This document shows positions 35,195 to 42,837 of a DNA stretch of 64,000 nt, one piece after another (within the stretch, counting starts at the first letter, position 1; every line of letters begins with the position of its first letter). Below the pieces are notes generated by a model. That model did no database searches, was not told the DNA's origin, and saw only the letters and a program-made list of their open reading frames with translations. The stretch is from Tunicatimonas pelagia. Its GTDB lineage: Bacteria > Bacteroidota > Bacteroidia > Cytophagales > Cyclobacteriaceae. The stretch covers positions 992,001 through 1,056,000 of the forward strand of contig NZ_CP120683.1 in the NCBI RefSeq assembly GCF_030506325.1, read 5' to 3'. The position numbers and the translations under genes are program-made.

Positions 35195-36392
35195 GTACCG
35201 GCCAGTTATCCTCAAAACGATGACCAGCAACTACGGCCCTTCCTTCTAGGCTATTCACCAAGCACTCACGCAGTTCGTGGCTAATGGATTCTTCGTCTAA
35301 ATCTTGACCAATAATCACCAACTCATTCATCCGGTCGCCCCACTGCTCGTCCCACTTTTCCATGATAGCTTGGCGGTTTTCTACGTACCCCGGATTCAAC
35401 AATCTTTCCTGCTTGGGTACTGATGCCCACCAGCGACCGTAAGCATCTGCCCGGGTTGATCCACCCGCTTGGCTCCAAATAAGTGCTTGGTCAGGGCGGG
35501 AAGCTAGCCAGAACAACCCTTTGCTGCGGATGACATTGCCCGGCCAGTTGCGATTCACATGTTGCCAGAAACGCTCGGGATGAAACGGTCGGTGATCCCG
35601 AAAAACAAAGGAAGAAATGCCGTATTCTTCCGTTTCCGGGGTATGCTCATTATTTAGTTCTTTGAGCCAACCCGCGGACTGTTCAGCCTGATCGTAGTCG
35701 AACATCCGGGTATTGAGAATTTCCTTAGGATCAATTTGGCTGTGCGTGGTGCGAATGATGCGGGCATCCGGGTTGAGCTTGGTCAGTACTACCTCCAGTA
35801 GGCGTAGCTGATTCTCATCCACCAAGTCGGTTTTGTTGAGCAAAATAACGTTAGCAAACTCTACCTGGTCGGTGAGCAGGTTCACAATGGTTCGCTGGTC
35901 TTGGGCATCATCGGTCATGCGCCGATCCAAGATGGTATCGGCACTGCCAAAGTCTCGGAAAAAGTTAAAGGCATCTACAACGGTCACCATCGTATCCAAG
36001 CGACTGAACAGGGTTAGATCAAATAGTTCATCTCCGGTAGCGAAAGAAAAGGTCTGGGCTACCGGAATAGGTTCGGAAATACCCGTGCTCTCGATTAGTA
36101 GGTAATCAAACTTCTTCACCTTTGCCAGTCGTTCCACCTCGATCATCAGATCTTCCCGTAGAGTGCAGCAGATGCAGCCGTTGCTCATCTCCACCAGTTT
36201 TTCATCGGTACGAGAGAGTTTTATTTCATTTTGCACCAGTTGGCCGTCTACATTCACCTCGCTCATATCGTTGACGATTACCGCTACTTTCAATCCTTGG
36301 CGGTTATGCAACACATGGTTGAGTAGTGTGGTTTTACCCGCTCCCAGAAAACCACTGAGCACAGTTACGGGCAATTTTTCGCTTTCAAGCAT
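35187..36392 (-). CDS. COG0523 (CobW-like) GTPase metallochaperone, copy 1
   Basis: 401 residues from ATG 36392, overlapping the end of the MerC gene; the longer frame to 36485 is not needed. G1 GFLGAGKTTLL, metal-binding CxCC in MSNGCICC, Walker B/G3-like LIESTGISEP, G4 NKTD, and a CobW C-terminal domain with RSKGLFWLASRP and GRAVVAGHRFEDNWPVHA. COG0523 proteins insert or deliver zinc; ZigA/ZagA types are Zur controlled. Operon order MerC, COG0523, DUF1826 and the operator at 36863 fit that class. The domain structure is complete. Confidence 0.93.
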   Translation of the reverse strand: MLESEKLPVTVLSGFLGAGKTTLLNHVLHNRQGLKVAVIVNDMSEVNVDGQLVQNEIKLSRTDEKLVEMSNGCICCTLREDLMIEVERLAKVKKFDYLLIESTGISEPIPVAQTFSFATGDELFDLTLFSRLDTMVTVVDAFNFFRDFGSADTILDRRMTDDAQDQRTIVNLLTDQVEFANVILLNKTDLVDENQLRLLEVVLTKLNPDARIIRTTHSQIDPKEILNTRMFDYDQAEQSAGWLKELNNEHTPETEEYGISSFVFRDHRPFHPERFWQHVNRNWPGNVIRSKGLFWLASRPDQALIWSQAGGSTRADAYGRWWASVPKQERLLNPGYVENRQAIMEKWDEQWGDRMNELVIIGQDLDEESISHELRECLVNSLEGRAVVAGHRFEDNWPVHA

Positions 36393-36807
36393 TTTGTTTA
36401 GTGTTTTTGAGGGAATGAATATAGTTAGAAAGTGCTGCTCGGGCTTGCTGCACCTGTTTCCAGTTAACCAAATGGGCGATAGCAACGAGTACCGCTCCAG
36501 AAGAGGTAAGCACGGATTCCGGTTCTAAAAAGCGACCGGAACCAATTAGCAAAAACCCCAGAAGGACGAGAATCAATGCTAGTGGCTTACGATGGTATCT
36601 CCGGTAGCCGGGTATCAAAGCGTAGCAAGCGATACAGAAACTTATCAAAATTAAGGTGTACTCTATCCAGGGATTACGTAGGAACTGAAGTCCCGCCAAC
36701 GGAGCCAGCGTGAGCAAAAAAGGTAAGGCCGCGCAATGTAGGGCACACAGCAGGGAGGCACTGAAGCCCACAAAATCAGAGTGAAGCCCTACGAATTTAT
36801 TCTTCAT
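36385..36807 (-). CDS. MerC-domain membrane protein
   Basis: 140 residues from ATG 36807, 30 nt after a TATATTTG -7 element; the open frame to 36915 runs through the promoter and is not used. MerC signature: SDFVGFSASLLCALHCAALP with Cys21 and Cys25, then helices LLTLAPLAGL, YTLILISFCIACYALIP and PLALILVLLGFLLIG. MerC moves mercury in resistance operons; in Bacteroidota MerC-like genes next to COG0523 genes more likely handle zinc. First gene of the zinc operon on this strand. Confidence 0.88.
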   Translation of the reverse strand: MKNKFVGLHSDFVGFSASLLCALHCAALPFLLTLAPLAGLQFLRNPWIEYTLILISFCIACYALIPGYRRYHRKPLALILVLLGFLLIGSGRFLEPESVLTSSGAVLVAIAHLVNWKQVQQARAALSNYIHSLKNTKQNA

Positions 36808-36862
36808 GTTAGATTGATTTTGGTGCAATGAAATTGCAAATATAGCGGTAATTATAACTAAT

Positions 36863-36875
36863 GCAACATTGTTGC
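36863..36875. promoter_or_regulatory. Putative Zur box 3, between two COG0523 units
   Basis: GCAACATTGTTGC, a perfect inverted repeat. Leftward: TTG in the box, then exactly 19 nt, then TATATTTG (complement of 36837-36844), a consensus promoter for the MerC operon. Rightward: TTG 36872-36874 with a weaker TACTAATTG-like element near 36897. One box would silence both units. The 19-mer around it on the minus strand equals that of box 7. Confidence 0.88.
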
Positions 36876-36942
36876 GTTTATTAAAAACTTGATCTATACT
36901 AATTGTGTTAACCATATTGGGTCCTACACCAACTAATAGAAT

Positions 36943-37860
36943 ATGGAAGCTATTATTGCCGTTGTCGGCTTCTTAGGAGCAGGAAAAACTACATTGCTAA
37001 AACAGTTAGTGACTAGCTATCTTGATGAAGACTGGAATCCATTCGTCATCTTAAATGATTATGAAAATGCCAACCTTGATGTACAGCAATTTCTGGAGAA
37101 AATGGAGGCAAAATGGGTAAGAGCGCTCAGTGGCAGTTGCATTTGCTGTAGTGGCATACAAGAACTGAGGGAATTCGTCAACAGTATCCCGGAGCGCAAG
37201 CACGGAGTTACGCTCATTGAAGCTAATGGTACTTCTGATTCCTGTTCACTAATGGGCTTCCTTGGGGTTGGACTTAACGATCGGTTTTTACCACCCATTC
37301 AAGTATCGGTGGTAGATGTCAAAAACTGGCAGCAACGCGGAGAGCACAATGAGCTGGAAGCAAATCAGGTTCAGGTATCTTCTCTAATTGTATTAACCCA
37401 TCTTGAAAATGTATCGGCGGATAGACAAACTTTCGTGATTACAGATCTCCAGCGACTCAATCCATTGGCAGAAATTATTACCGCAGACGAAGTTGATGTT
37501 TCTCTTCTGCCTAAACTCTTGCCTTCTAAAAACAATGCACAAAAGCTTGATCACCTTAAAGCCCATTGGGCTTCATATTCTACTGATTTACCCAATTTGC
37601 CTGACCTAGCGTGCATTTATCATTTATGCGAAAGACTGCCTGAGAGCATCCTTAGAGTAAAGGGTTGTACCCAAATTGGGAACGAAGAACGATTCACCTA
37701 CTTTGAGCGAACCCCCGATGGCGAATTGTATATCAGACCCTATAACGGAGTGCCGGTTACTGGGCCAAAGCTACTGACGGTTGGTCCTGGAAGTGATTTA
37801 TCAGTGCTTCAACACGCTATTGAAGGCAGTCTCATTGAAGCAGAGTTACGGGCTCAATAA
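36943..37860 (+). CDS. COG0523 GTPase metallochaperone, copy 2
   Basis: 305 residues. G1 GFLGAGKTTLL (9-19), CxCC in ALSGSCICCSG, LIEANGTSD in the G3 region, SLIVLTHLE as a weak G4 (no NKxD), and a short CobW C-terminal part ending in PKLLTVGPGSD. It is about 100 residues shorter than copy 1 and clearly diverged from it. Divergently transcribed from the MerC operon across box 3. The altered G4 (LTHLE) may change nucleotide specificity. Probably a zinc-starvation chaperone for a different client. Confidence 0.88.
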   Translation: MEAIIAVVGFLGAGKTTLLKQLVTSYLDEDWNPFVILNDYENANLDVQQFLEKMEAKWVRALSGSCICCSGIQELREFVNSIPERKHGVTLIEANGTSDSCSLMGFLGVGLNDRFLPPIQVSVVDVKNWQQRGEHNELEANQVQVSSLIVLTHLENVSADRQTFVITDLQRLNPLAEIITADEVDVSLLPKLLPSKNNAQKLDHLKAHWASYSTDLPNLPDLACIYHLCERLPESILRVKGCTQIGNEERFTYFERTPDGELYIRPYNGVPVTGPKLLTVGPGSDLSVLQHAIEGSLIEAELRAQ

Positions 37861-37878
37861 TAAGTAGAATGTTTAGAA

Positions 37879-37891
37879 GCAACTATGTTGC
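37879..37891. promoter_or_regulatory. Putative Zur box 4 (over the -33 element)
   Basis: GCAACTATGTTGC. Its TTG (37888-37890) is followed after 19 nt by TAGGTTTG (37910-37917), a perfect -7 element for the rightward small gene and ZnuD-like receptor. It is one of a pair: box 5 centre lies 38 bp away. Confidence 0.85.
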
Positions 37892-37916
37892 GTTTGCGTA
37901 ACTAATTTGTAGGTTT

Positions 37917-37929
37917 GCAACAATGTTGT
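37917..37929. promoter_or_regulatory. Putative Zur box 5 (over -7/start site)
   Basis: GCAACAATGTTGT, one mismatch at the last base. It begins at the final G of the -7 element and covers the predicted start point, so boxes 4 and 5 bracket the promoter. Confidence 0.75.
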
Positions 37930-38339
37930 GTTCTTCGGGTTCATATTCATGGTCACTAAAAGAGAAGCTTGAAAATGGAATTAGTATTCTGTTGGCAATG
38001 CTTATGCTTTTGAGCGTATTTAGTTCGGCCATCTCTTTAATGACATTCCACTGGCAATTTGATACTCACTTAGCGGAATGCCAACTAGACCGTCACCACG
38101 CCGAAGGTTGACAGGCCAGTTGCATACTTAAGGAAATGATACCCGAGCCACCGGAGGCAACAACAGAAAAGACTATTACCTTCACCTACTCTTTTCCGGC
38201 TTTATTTTTTCAAAACTATCAGTCGGTCTCGACATCGCTATTGAGTAAGATTACTGTGGTGAACTGCTTTGTCCATCATCTTACGCTCTATTCTCCGCCC
38301 GATTTAGGAATGCATTCCCCTCCTCCCGAACTGGGCTAA
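37923..38339 (+). pseudogene. Small exported CxGxC-type protein with in-frame TGA
   Basis: The first part has a hydrophobic signal (ISILLAMLMLLSVFSSAISL) and FDTHLAECQLDRHHAEG, then TGA at 38109-38111. The same frame continues QASCILKEMIPEPPE, TFTYSFPALFFQNY and ends MHSPPPELG at TAA 38337-38339. This order matches small Bacteroidota proteins with a CxGxCxLxK motif that precede metal TonB receptors. The TGA aligns with the first Cys of that motif, so a TGC/TGT to TGA change (or recoding) is suggested. ATG 37923 overlaps box 5 and the predicted start point; ATG 37998 is the next Met. Confidence 0.65.
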
Positions 38340-38520
38340 TTCCCAGTCAGTATGCTTTCCTTACCATTAGGTAATTAACCTGCTTTCAAAAGCAGAGTTG
38401 GTTGAAGCTTTAAGGCTTTCAGACAATTGCCTTTCTATTCACCTTTAGCAAGGTTTTCACAATCCGGTCTTTACTGTTCCGCCCGAATATCGGTGTCTGG
38501 AAAAATATTGAATAAATACA

Positions 38521-40956
38521 ATGAAGAAATATCTCCTGGTTAGTTGGTGCCTCTTTAGGGTATGTTGCTACGCCCATGCTACCCAAGGCAGACAGTTTTC
38601 AGACTCCTGTGCCTATGAAATCCGCGGCAGTATTCTGGATGCGGAAACCCAACAGCCTATCCCCTTTGCCACGGTAATGATCAAAAATACCCGGAAAGGA
38701 GTTGAAGCCAATAAACAGGGAAAGTTTTTGCTGGAAAACCTTTGTAAAAAAGAATACACCCTGGTGTGTTCCAGTGTCGGCTACGAAAATTACCGTAAGC
38801 GCATTTCTCTAAGTGAGGATACGGAGATGAATGTCCGGATGACGCCCAAGATGGTGAGCCTCAGTGAAGTAGTGGTTTCCGCTAATTATGAGGAGCAACG
38901 TAAACAAGAAGAAGCCCTCAGCCTGGAAATCGTCAATAGCGATTATCTCAAACAGCACCAGGGAGGCAGCCTTATGAACTCCCTGGATCGGTTGGCGGGG
39001 GTCACTACCATGGACATTGGTTCCGGGCAGTCCAAACCGGTGATTCGCGGACTTGGCTTCAATAGGGTGGTGGTGGTAGAAAACGGCATTAAGCACGAAG
39101 GCCAACAGTGGGGGGTAGATCATGGACTGGAGATCGATCAATATGCCGTTGACAATGTAGAGGTTATCAGAGGCCCTTCTTCACTGAGGTACGGCTCCGA
39201 TGCCATTGGGGGAGTGATCAATGTTAAACAGGATCAATTGCCCGAGCAAAATACGCTCTCAGGAACCGTTGATCTTACCGGAAAAACGAACAATAACCTG
39301 TTAGGAACCTCCATTTCTCTGGCCGGCCGAGGAGATGTTTTTTTTGCTACTTTTCGGGCCACATTACTCGACTACGGCGACTATAAAGTGCCAACCGATA
39401 GCGTGGATATCTATAACTTCCGGGCACCACTCTACAAAAATCATTTGCGTAATACGGCCGGTCACGAACACGACCTGCATTTCTCGTTTGGCTACACTAA
39501 GCCTACCTTTCAAAGTAGATTCTACGTCAGCAACATCCAGAGTAAGAGCGGCTTCTTTGCCAATGCTCACGGCCTTGAACCCAGAAATGTAGACGAGGAG
39601 TTTCATGACCAATCTAACCGGGACATTCACTATCCCTACCAACAGGTTAACCACTTCAAGGTAATCAACAAAAGCCAGTGGGAGTGGAAAAAATACGAGT
39701 TAAAAAGTGAAGTGGGTTTTCAACGAAATTTTCGGCAAGAGTGGAGCCAATACGTAAGTCATGGCTTTATGCCAGCTGTTTATCAGGGGGAAGAGGGCTT
39801 TAATCCTGAGCTGGAGCGTCAGTTTGATAAATACGTGTATTCAGCCAATGTTGAGGGAGCGTACTTTCATTCGGATCGAACGTCGGTCACGGTAGGGGTC
39901 AATGGTTCGTACCAGGATAATCGTATTGGAGGGAGAGGTTTTATTATCCCCGCCTTTCGCCAGCTCAACGTAGGCAGCTTTGTTTTAGCCCGACATCGCT
40001 TTACCGAAAAAAGCACCTTGCAGGCGGGTATCCGGTACGATTACGGGAATACCCAAATAGACAGCTACCAGGATTGGTTCACTTCACCAGCTATTTTCGG
40101 AACAGATACTACTGACCAATACTTGCAGCGAGCTAGTGATTTGAACCGAAATTTTTCCAACGTATCCTGGTCAATCGGGTACAATTACCATACGCCCCAC
40201 TGGTCGTTTAAAACCAACCTGGGGAAAAGCTTTCGTATGCCCATTGCGAAAGAACTCGGTGCCAATGGGGTGAACTATCACCGCTTTAGCTTTGAAGTAG
40301 GCGACCCGGACCTCTCTCCGGAAGTGGCCTATCAAGTAGATGCAGGGCTGGAATATCGTTCGGAAAGATTCGCTCTGGGGCTTACTCCTTTTGCCAATTA
40401 TTTTTCCAATTATATTTACCTCAACCCCACGGCGGAGCACGACCGGCTCTACGGTAGTGGCAATCAGGTATTCTACTATTCCCAGGCCAGAGTATTTCGC
40501 TCCGGAGGTGAAATTCATGGTCACTATCAGATCATTAGTCCATTAAGCATTGGCCTAGTGGGCGAATATGTCTACCAAATTCAGTTGTCGGGCGAAAAGA
40601 AGGGCTTTACCCTACCCTTCTCACCGCCGGCATCGGTCATTTTTAATCTGAGGTACGAAAGGGATGAATGGAAATTACTGAAGAACCCTTATGTGTCGGT
40701 GGACTATAAAGTAGCGGCATCCCAGACCCGTATTGTGCCTCCGGAAGAGGTAACGGACGGCTACCAAGCAGTAAACCTCGGTATGGGAGGGGAAGTAAAG
40801 TTGCCCGAACGCAGCCTTAGCATTTCGCTACAGGTGCAAAACCTGTTCAATACTCAATACTTTAACCACACCAGCTTCTACCGACTGATTAATGTACCTG
40901 AACCGGGACGGAATTTTATCCTGAATATTTCAATACCATTTTCAAGAAGAATATAA
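38521..40956 (+). CDS. ZnuD-like TonB-dependent receptor, copy 2
   Basis: 811 residues, close paralog of the receptor at 9865: CarboxypepD_reg domain (EIRGSILDAETQQPIPFATVMIK), plug KPVIRGLGFNRVVVVENGIKH, GVDHGLEIDQYAVDNVEVIRG, LRYGSDAIGGVINV, and barrel end YRLINVPEPGRNFILNISIPF. The end block PEPGRN is shared with copy 1. It follows the small CxGxC gene by 181 nt with no clear promoter of its own, so boxes 4/5 probably govern it. Role: zinc or zinc-chelate uptake across the outer membrane. Confidence 0.9.
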   Translation: MKKYLLVSWCLFRVCCYAHATQGRQFSDSCAYEIRGSILDAETQQPIPFATVMIKNTRKGVEANKQGKFLLENLCKKEYTLVCSSVGYENYRKRISLSEDTEMNVRMTPKMVSLSEVVVSANYEEQRKQEEALSLEIVNSDYLKQHQGGSLMNSLDRLAGVTTMDIGSGQSKPVIRGLGFNRVVVVENGIKHEGQQWGVDHGLEIDQYAVDNVEVIRGPSSLRYGSDAIGGVINVKQDQLPEQNTLSGTVDLTGKTNNNLLGTSISLAGRGDVFFATFRATLLDYGDYKVPTDSVDIYNFRAPLYKNHLRNTAGHEHDLHFSFGYTKPTFQSRFYVSNIQSKSGFFANAHGLEPRNVDEEFHDQSNRDIHYPYQQVNHFKVINKSQWEWKKYELKSEVGFQRNFRQEWSQYVSHGFMPAVYQGEEGFNPELERQFDKYVYSANVEGAYFHSDRTSVTVGVNGSYQDNRIGGRGFIIPAFRQLNVGSFVLARHRFTEKSTLQAGIRYDYGNTQIDSYQDWFTSPAIFGTDTTDQYLQRASDLNRNFSNVSWSIGYNYHTPHWSFKTNLGKSFRMPIAKELGANGVNYHRFSFEVGDPDLSPEVAYQVDAGLEYRSERFALGLTPFANYFSNYIYLNPTAEHDRLYGSGNQVFYYSQARVFRSGGEIHGHYQIISPLSIGLVGEYVYQIQLSGEKKGFTLPFSPPASVIFNLRYERDEWKLLKNPYVSVDYKVAASQTRIVPPEEVTDGYQAVNLGMGGEVKLPERSLSISLQVQNLFNTQYFNHTSFYRLINVPEPGRNFILNISIPFSRRI

Positions 40957-40989
40957 AAAAATTTTATGTCTAACTATTTAAATTTTAAA

Positions 40990-41337
40990 ATGATCAAAAG
41001 AAGAGTAGTACTATTAAGCGCAGTATTTGCCACCGGAGTGATTTTCGCTTCTTGTGAGGAAGACGAAACCGTCGACACCCAAGGACCGGCTATTAGTGGT
41101 TTAGAAGTTGGTCACGATGGAGAGCTCCACGTAGGTGAAGACGTGCATCTTGAATTTACGGTGACTGACAATAACCTGCTCGCCTATTACGAAATTGAAA
41201 TCCATGCCGAAGGCGAAGATCACGATCACGGACGTTTCGCTGAAGAGCACTGGGAGTTTGAACAACGGTTTACTGAGGTCGATGGGTTAAGAAACCTGGA
41301 CGTACACCATCATGAACCCTGCAGGGTGACCTGGTAA
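40990..41337 (+). CDS. DUF4625 lipoprotein, truncated at the 3' end
   Basis: About 115 residues from ATG 40990 (lipoprotein signal ATGVIFASC); an in-frame ATG at 40966 also exists. The visible domain is DUF4625: ISGLEVGHDGELHVGEDVHLEF, NNLLAYYEIEIHAEGEDHDHGRF, FTEVDGLRNLDVHHHE. After HHHEP it changes to CRVTW and stops, where relatives continue with another strand pair. The last 28 nt lie antisense to the clipped hisI gene. His-rich loops suit zinc binding. Partner of ZnuD-like copy 2; whether the shortened form folds is unclear. Confidence 0.75.
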   Translation: MIKRRVVLLSAVFATGVIFASCEEDETVDTQGPAISGLEVGHDGELHVGEDVHLEFTVTDNNLLAYYEIEIHAEGEDHDHGRFAEEHWEFEQRFTEVDGLRNLDVHHHEPCRVTW

Positions 41338-41627
41338 ACGAAGGCATCTTGGTCGCAATCAACCAGTATATTGTCTATTTTCAGGAAATCTCCTGAGGTT
41401 TCTCCTTTCACCCAAATCTGGTCACGGGAAGTACTCCAGAAGGTAGCCAAGCCCGTTTGTATCGTCTGTTGTAGTGCTTCTTCATTGATGGAAGCCAACA
41501 TCAGAAGCTGCCCAGTATCGGTTTCCTGCACGGCTACCGGTAGCAGACCTCCGCGCTTACTAAACTGAGGTGCAATTTGAAGTCCTTCTTCCAGGTCTAT
41601 CGCTGTACAATTATCTACCGAACTCAT
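41310..41627 (-). CDS. hisI: Phosphoribosyl-AMP cyclohydrolase-like HisI, C-terminus missing
   Basis: 105 residues with PRA-cyclohydrolase blocks: GLLPVAVQETDTGQLLMLASINEEAL, ATFWSTSRDQIWVKGETSG and ILVDCDQDAFVYQVTLQG. The enzyme normally ends with a GxxCHTGxxSCFYR segment that provides two of the three zinc Cys ligands; here it stops one residue after QG. Catalysis (third step of the imidazole ring opening in histidine synthesis) would be lost or altered. HisI paralogs have been reported in Zur/COG0523 loci. It follows the His-rich lipoprotein gene by 6 nt, placing it under box 6. Confidence 0.82.
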   Translation of the reverse strand: MSSVDNCTAIDLEEGLQIAPQFSKRGGLLPVAVQETDTGQLLMLASINEEALQQTIQTGLATFWSTSRDQIWVKGETSGDFLKIDNILVDCDQDAFVYQVTLQGS

Positions 41628-41633
41628 ACGTAT

Positions 41634-42095
41634 TTATTTTTCTTTTACTTGGTTGACTTCTTCTGCTATTGCCTTAATTTCTTCTAGCAGATGTTGCTGA
41701 ACTTGCAAGTGTTGCTCGGGGGTCAGTTTCGTTTGCTCACCATGATCATGGTCGTGGTCGTGATCATGCCCCGAATGGTCATGGTCATGATCATGGTCGT
41801 GCTCAAAGCCGGGTACCTCTACTAGCTGTTCATCCCACTCTTTCAGCGAGCGGCTGATAGACTCCAAATCCGCTGTATAGGTATTTACAAACAAGGAATC
41901 CTCATTGGCTTTCAGTTGGTCTATTTGCTTATCCGCCATCTGACGAATTTCTACGGCTTCCTGATGAAGCTCAAAAGCTTGTTGCAAGTTTTCATCTGTT
42001 TTCTTACTATCTCCACAAGCCACGACCAGAGATGTCATTCCAAGGGTGAGGGCGAGCAGCGTACCGTAGTTGGAAAAGTATTTTTTTTGTATCAT
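41634..42095 (-). CDS. His/Asp-rich zinc-binding lipoprotein
   Basis: 153 residues; lipobox TSLVVACG, helical body (QQAFELHQEAVEIRQMADKQIDQL, LESISRSLKEWDEQLVEVPGF), then a run of alternating His and Asp (HDHDHDHDHSGHDHD type) and a helical tail. The helical plan recalls the viral A-type inclusion lipoproteins of this phylum with an added metal tail. It likely buffers or passes zinc in the periplasm for the divergent ABC system. Promoter: TTG in box 6, 19 nt, TATATTTG (complement of 42128-42135). Confidence 0.82.
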   Translation of the reverse strand: MIQKKYFSNYGTLLALTLGMTSLVVACGDSKKTDENLQQAFELHQEAVEIRQMADKQIDQLKANEDSLFVNTYTADLESISRSLKEWDEQLVEVPGFEHDHDHDHDHSGHDHDHDHDHGEQTKLTPEQHLQVQQHLLEEIKAIAEEVNQVKEK

Positions 42096-42153
42096 TTGCT
42101 TCCAGTTATAGATAGTTCATTCCTATGCAAATATATGGTTAATCATAATAATT

Positions 42154-42166
42154 GCAACCATGTTGC
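42154..42166. promoter_or_regulatory. Putative Zur box 6, between His-rich lipoprotein and ABC operon
   Basis: GCAACCATGTTGC. Leftward: TTG, 19 nt, TATATTTG (42128-42135 complement). Rightward: TTG 42163-42165, 20 nt, TACATTTG (42186-42193). Both are consensus promoters with the -33 inside the box, so a single dimer could shut both off. Confidence 0.88.
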
Positions 42167-42210
42167 GTTTGATAGCTTTACTCGCTACATTTGGCTGGAA
42201 TATAACGTTG

Positions 42211-42837
42211 ATGTTCAAGACTCATTCACTGTCTTTTGCTTATAACCAACAAGCAAGTTTCCACTTCCCGGATATTGAGCTGGATGCTGGGGGAAATCTG
42301 CTGATATTGGGTGAGTCAGGGATCGGTAAAACCACCTTATTGCACCTAATGGCGGGGTTATTACAACCTCAGTCAGGCCGGGTAGAACTCATGGGTACTC
42401 TCATTCATGAACTTTCTTCAAGTCAATTGGACTGTTTTCGGGGTAGCCATATTGGTTTGGTGTTTCAACGACTCCACTTCGTCCGCGCCCTTTCTTTGCA
42501 GGAAAACCTAGCTTTGGTGCAACATTTGGCTCGGAAACCAGTAGACAAATCGCGCATCAAAGATGTGCTCGACGGCTTGGGAATTGGCCATAAATTATCC
42601 GAAAAACCGCATCGGCTCAGTCAGGGTGAGCAACAACGGGCAGCTATTGCGCTGGCGGTAGTCAATCGCCCTCAACTTATCCTAGCCGATGAGCCTACCT
42701 CTAGCCTGGACGATAAAAACGCCAATCGGGCAGCCCGCCTGCTACAAGAACAGGCGTTCACCACTGAAGCACAGTTAATCATTATCACCCACGACCAACG
42801 GTTGAAAGCGCAGTTTTCCAATACCCTGACGTTATGA
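42211..42837 (+). CDS. ABC transporter ATPase (Zrg/LolD type)
   Basis: 208 residues from ATG 42211, 18 nt after the -7 element; a longer frame to 42160 would start inside the operator. Walker A LGESGIGKTTLLHL, Q-loop HIGLVFQRLHFV, signature LSQGEQQRAAIALA, Walker B LILADEPTSSLD and ITHDQRL. It belongs to the LolD/MacB group that pairs with FtsX-like permeases. The stop overlaps the permease start (ATGA). I infer the energiser of a zinc-linked system like Vibrio ZrgABCDE. Confidence 0.92.
   Translation: MFKTHSLSFAYNQQASFHFPDIELDAGGNLLILGESGIGKTTLLHLMAGLLQPQSGRVELMGTLIHELSSSQLDCFRGSHIGLVFQRLHFVRALSLQENLALVQHLARKPVDKSRIKDVLDGLGIGHKLSEKPHRLSQGEQQRAAIALAVVNRPQLILADEPTSSLDDKNANRAARLLQEQAFTTEAQLIIITHDQRLKAQFSNTLTL

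Noticed and set aside
38109-38160. Selenocysteine insertion at TGA 38109
   Set aside because: The position at a motif Cys is suggestive, but the only pairing downstream (GTTGC with GCAAC) is weak and no apical GU loop was clear. Mutation is simpler.
42160-42210. ATG 42160 as ATPase start
   Set aside because: It is inside box 6 and upstream of the predicted transcription start; ATG 42211 gives the usual N-terminus.
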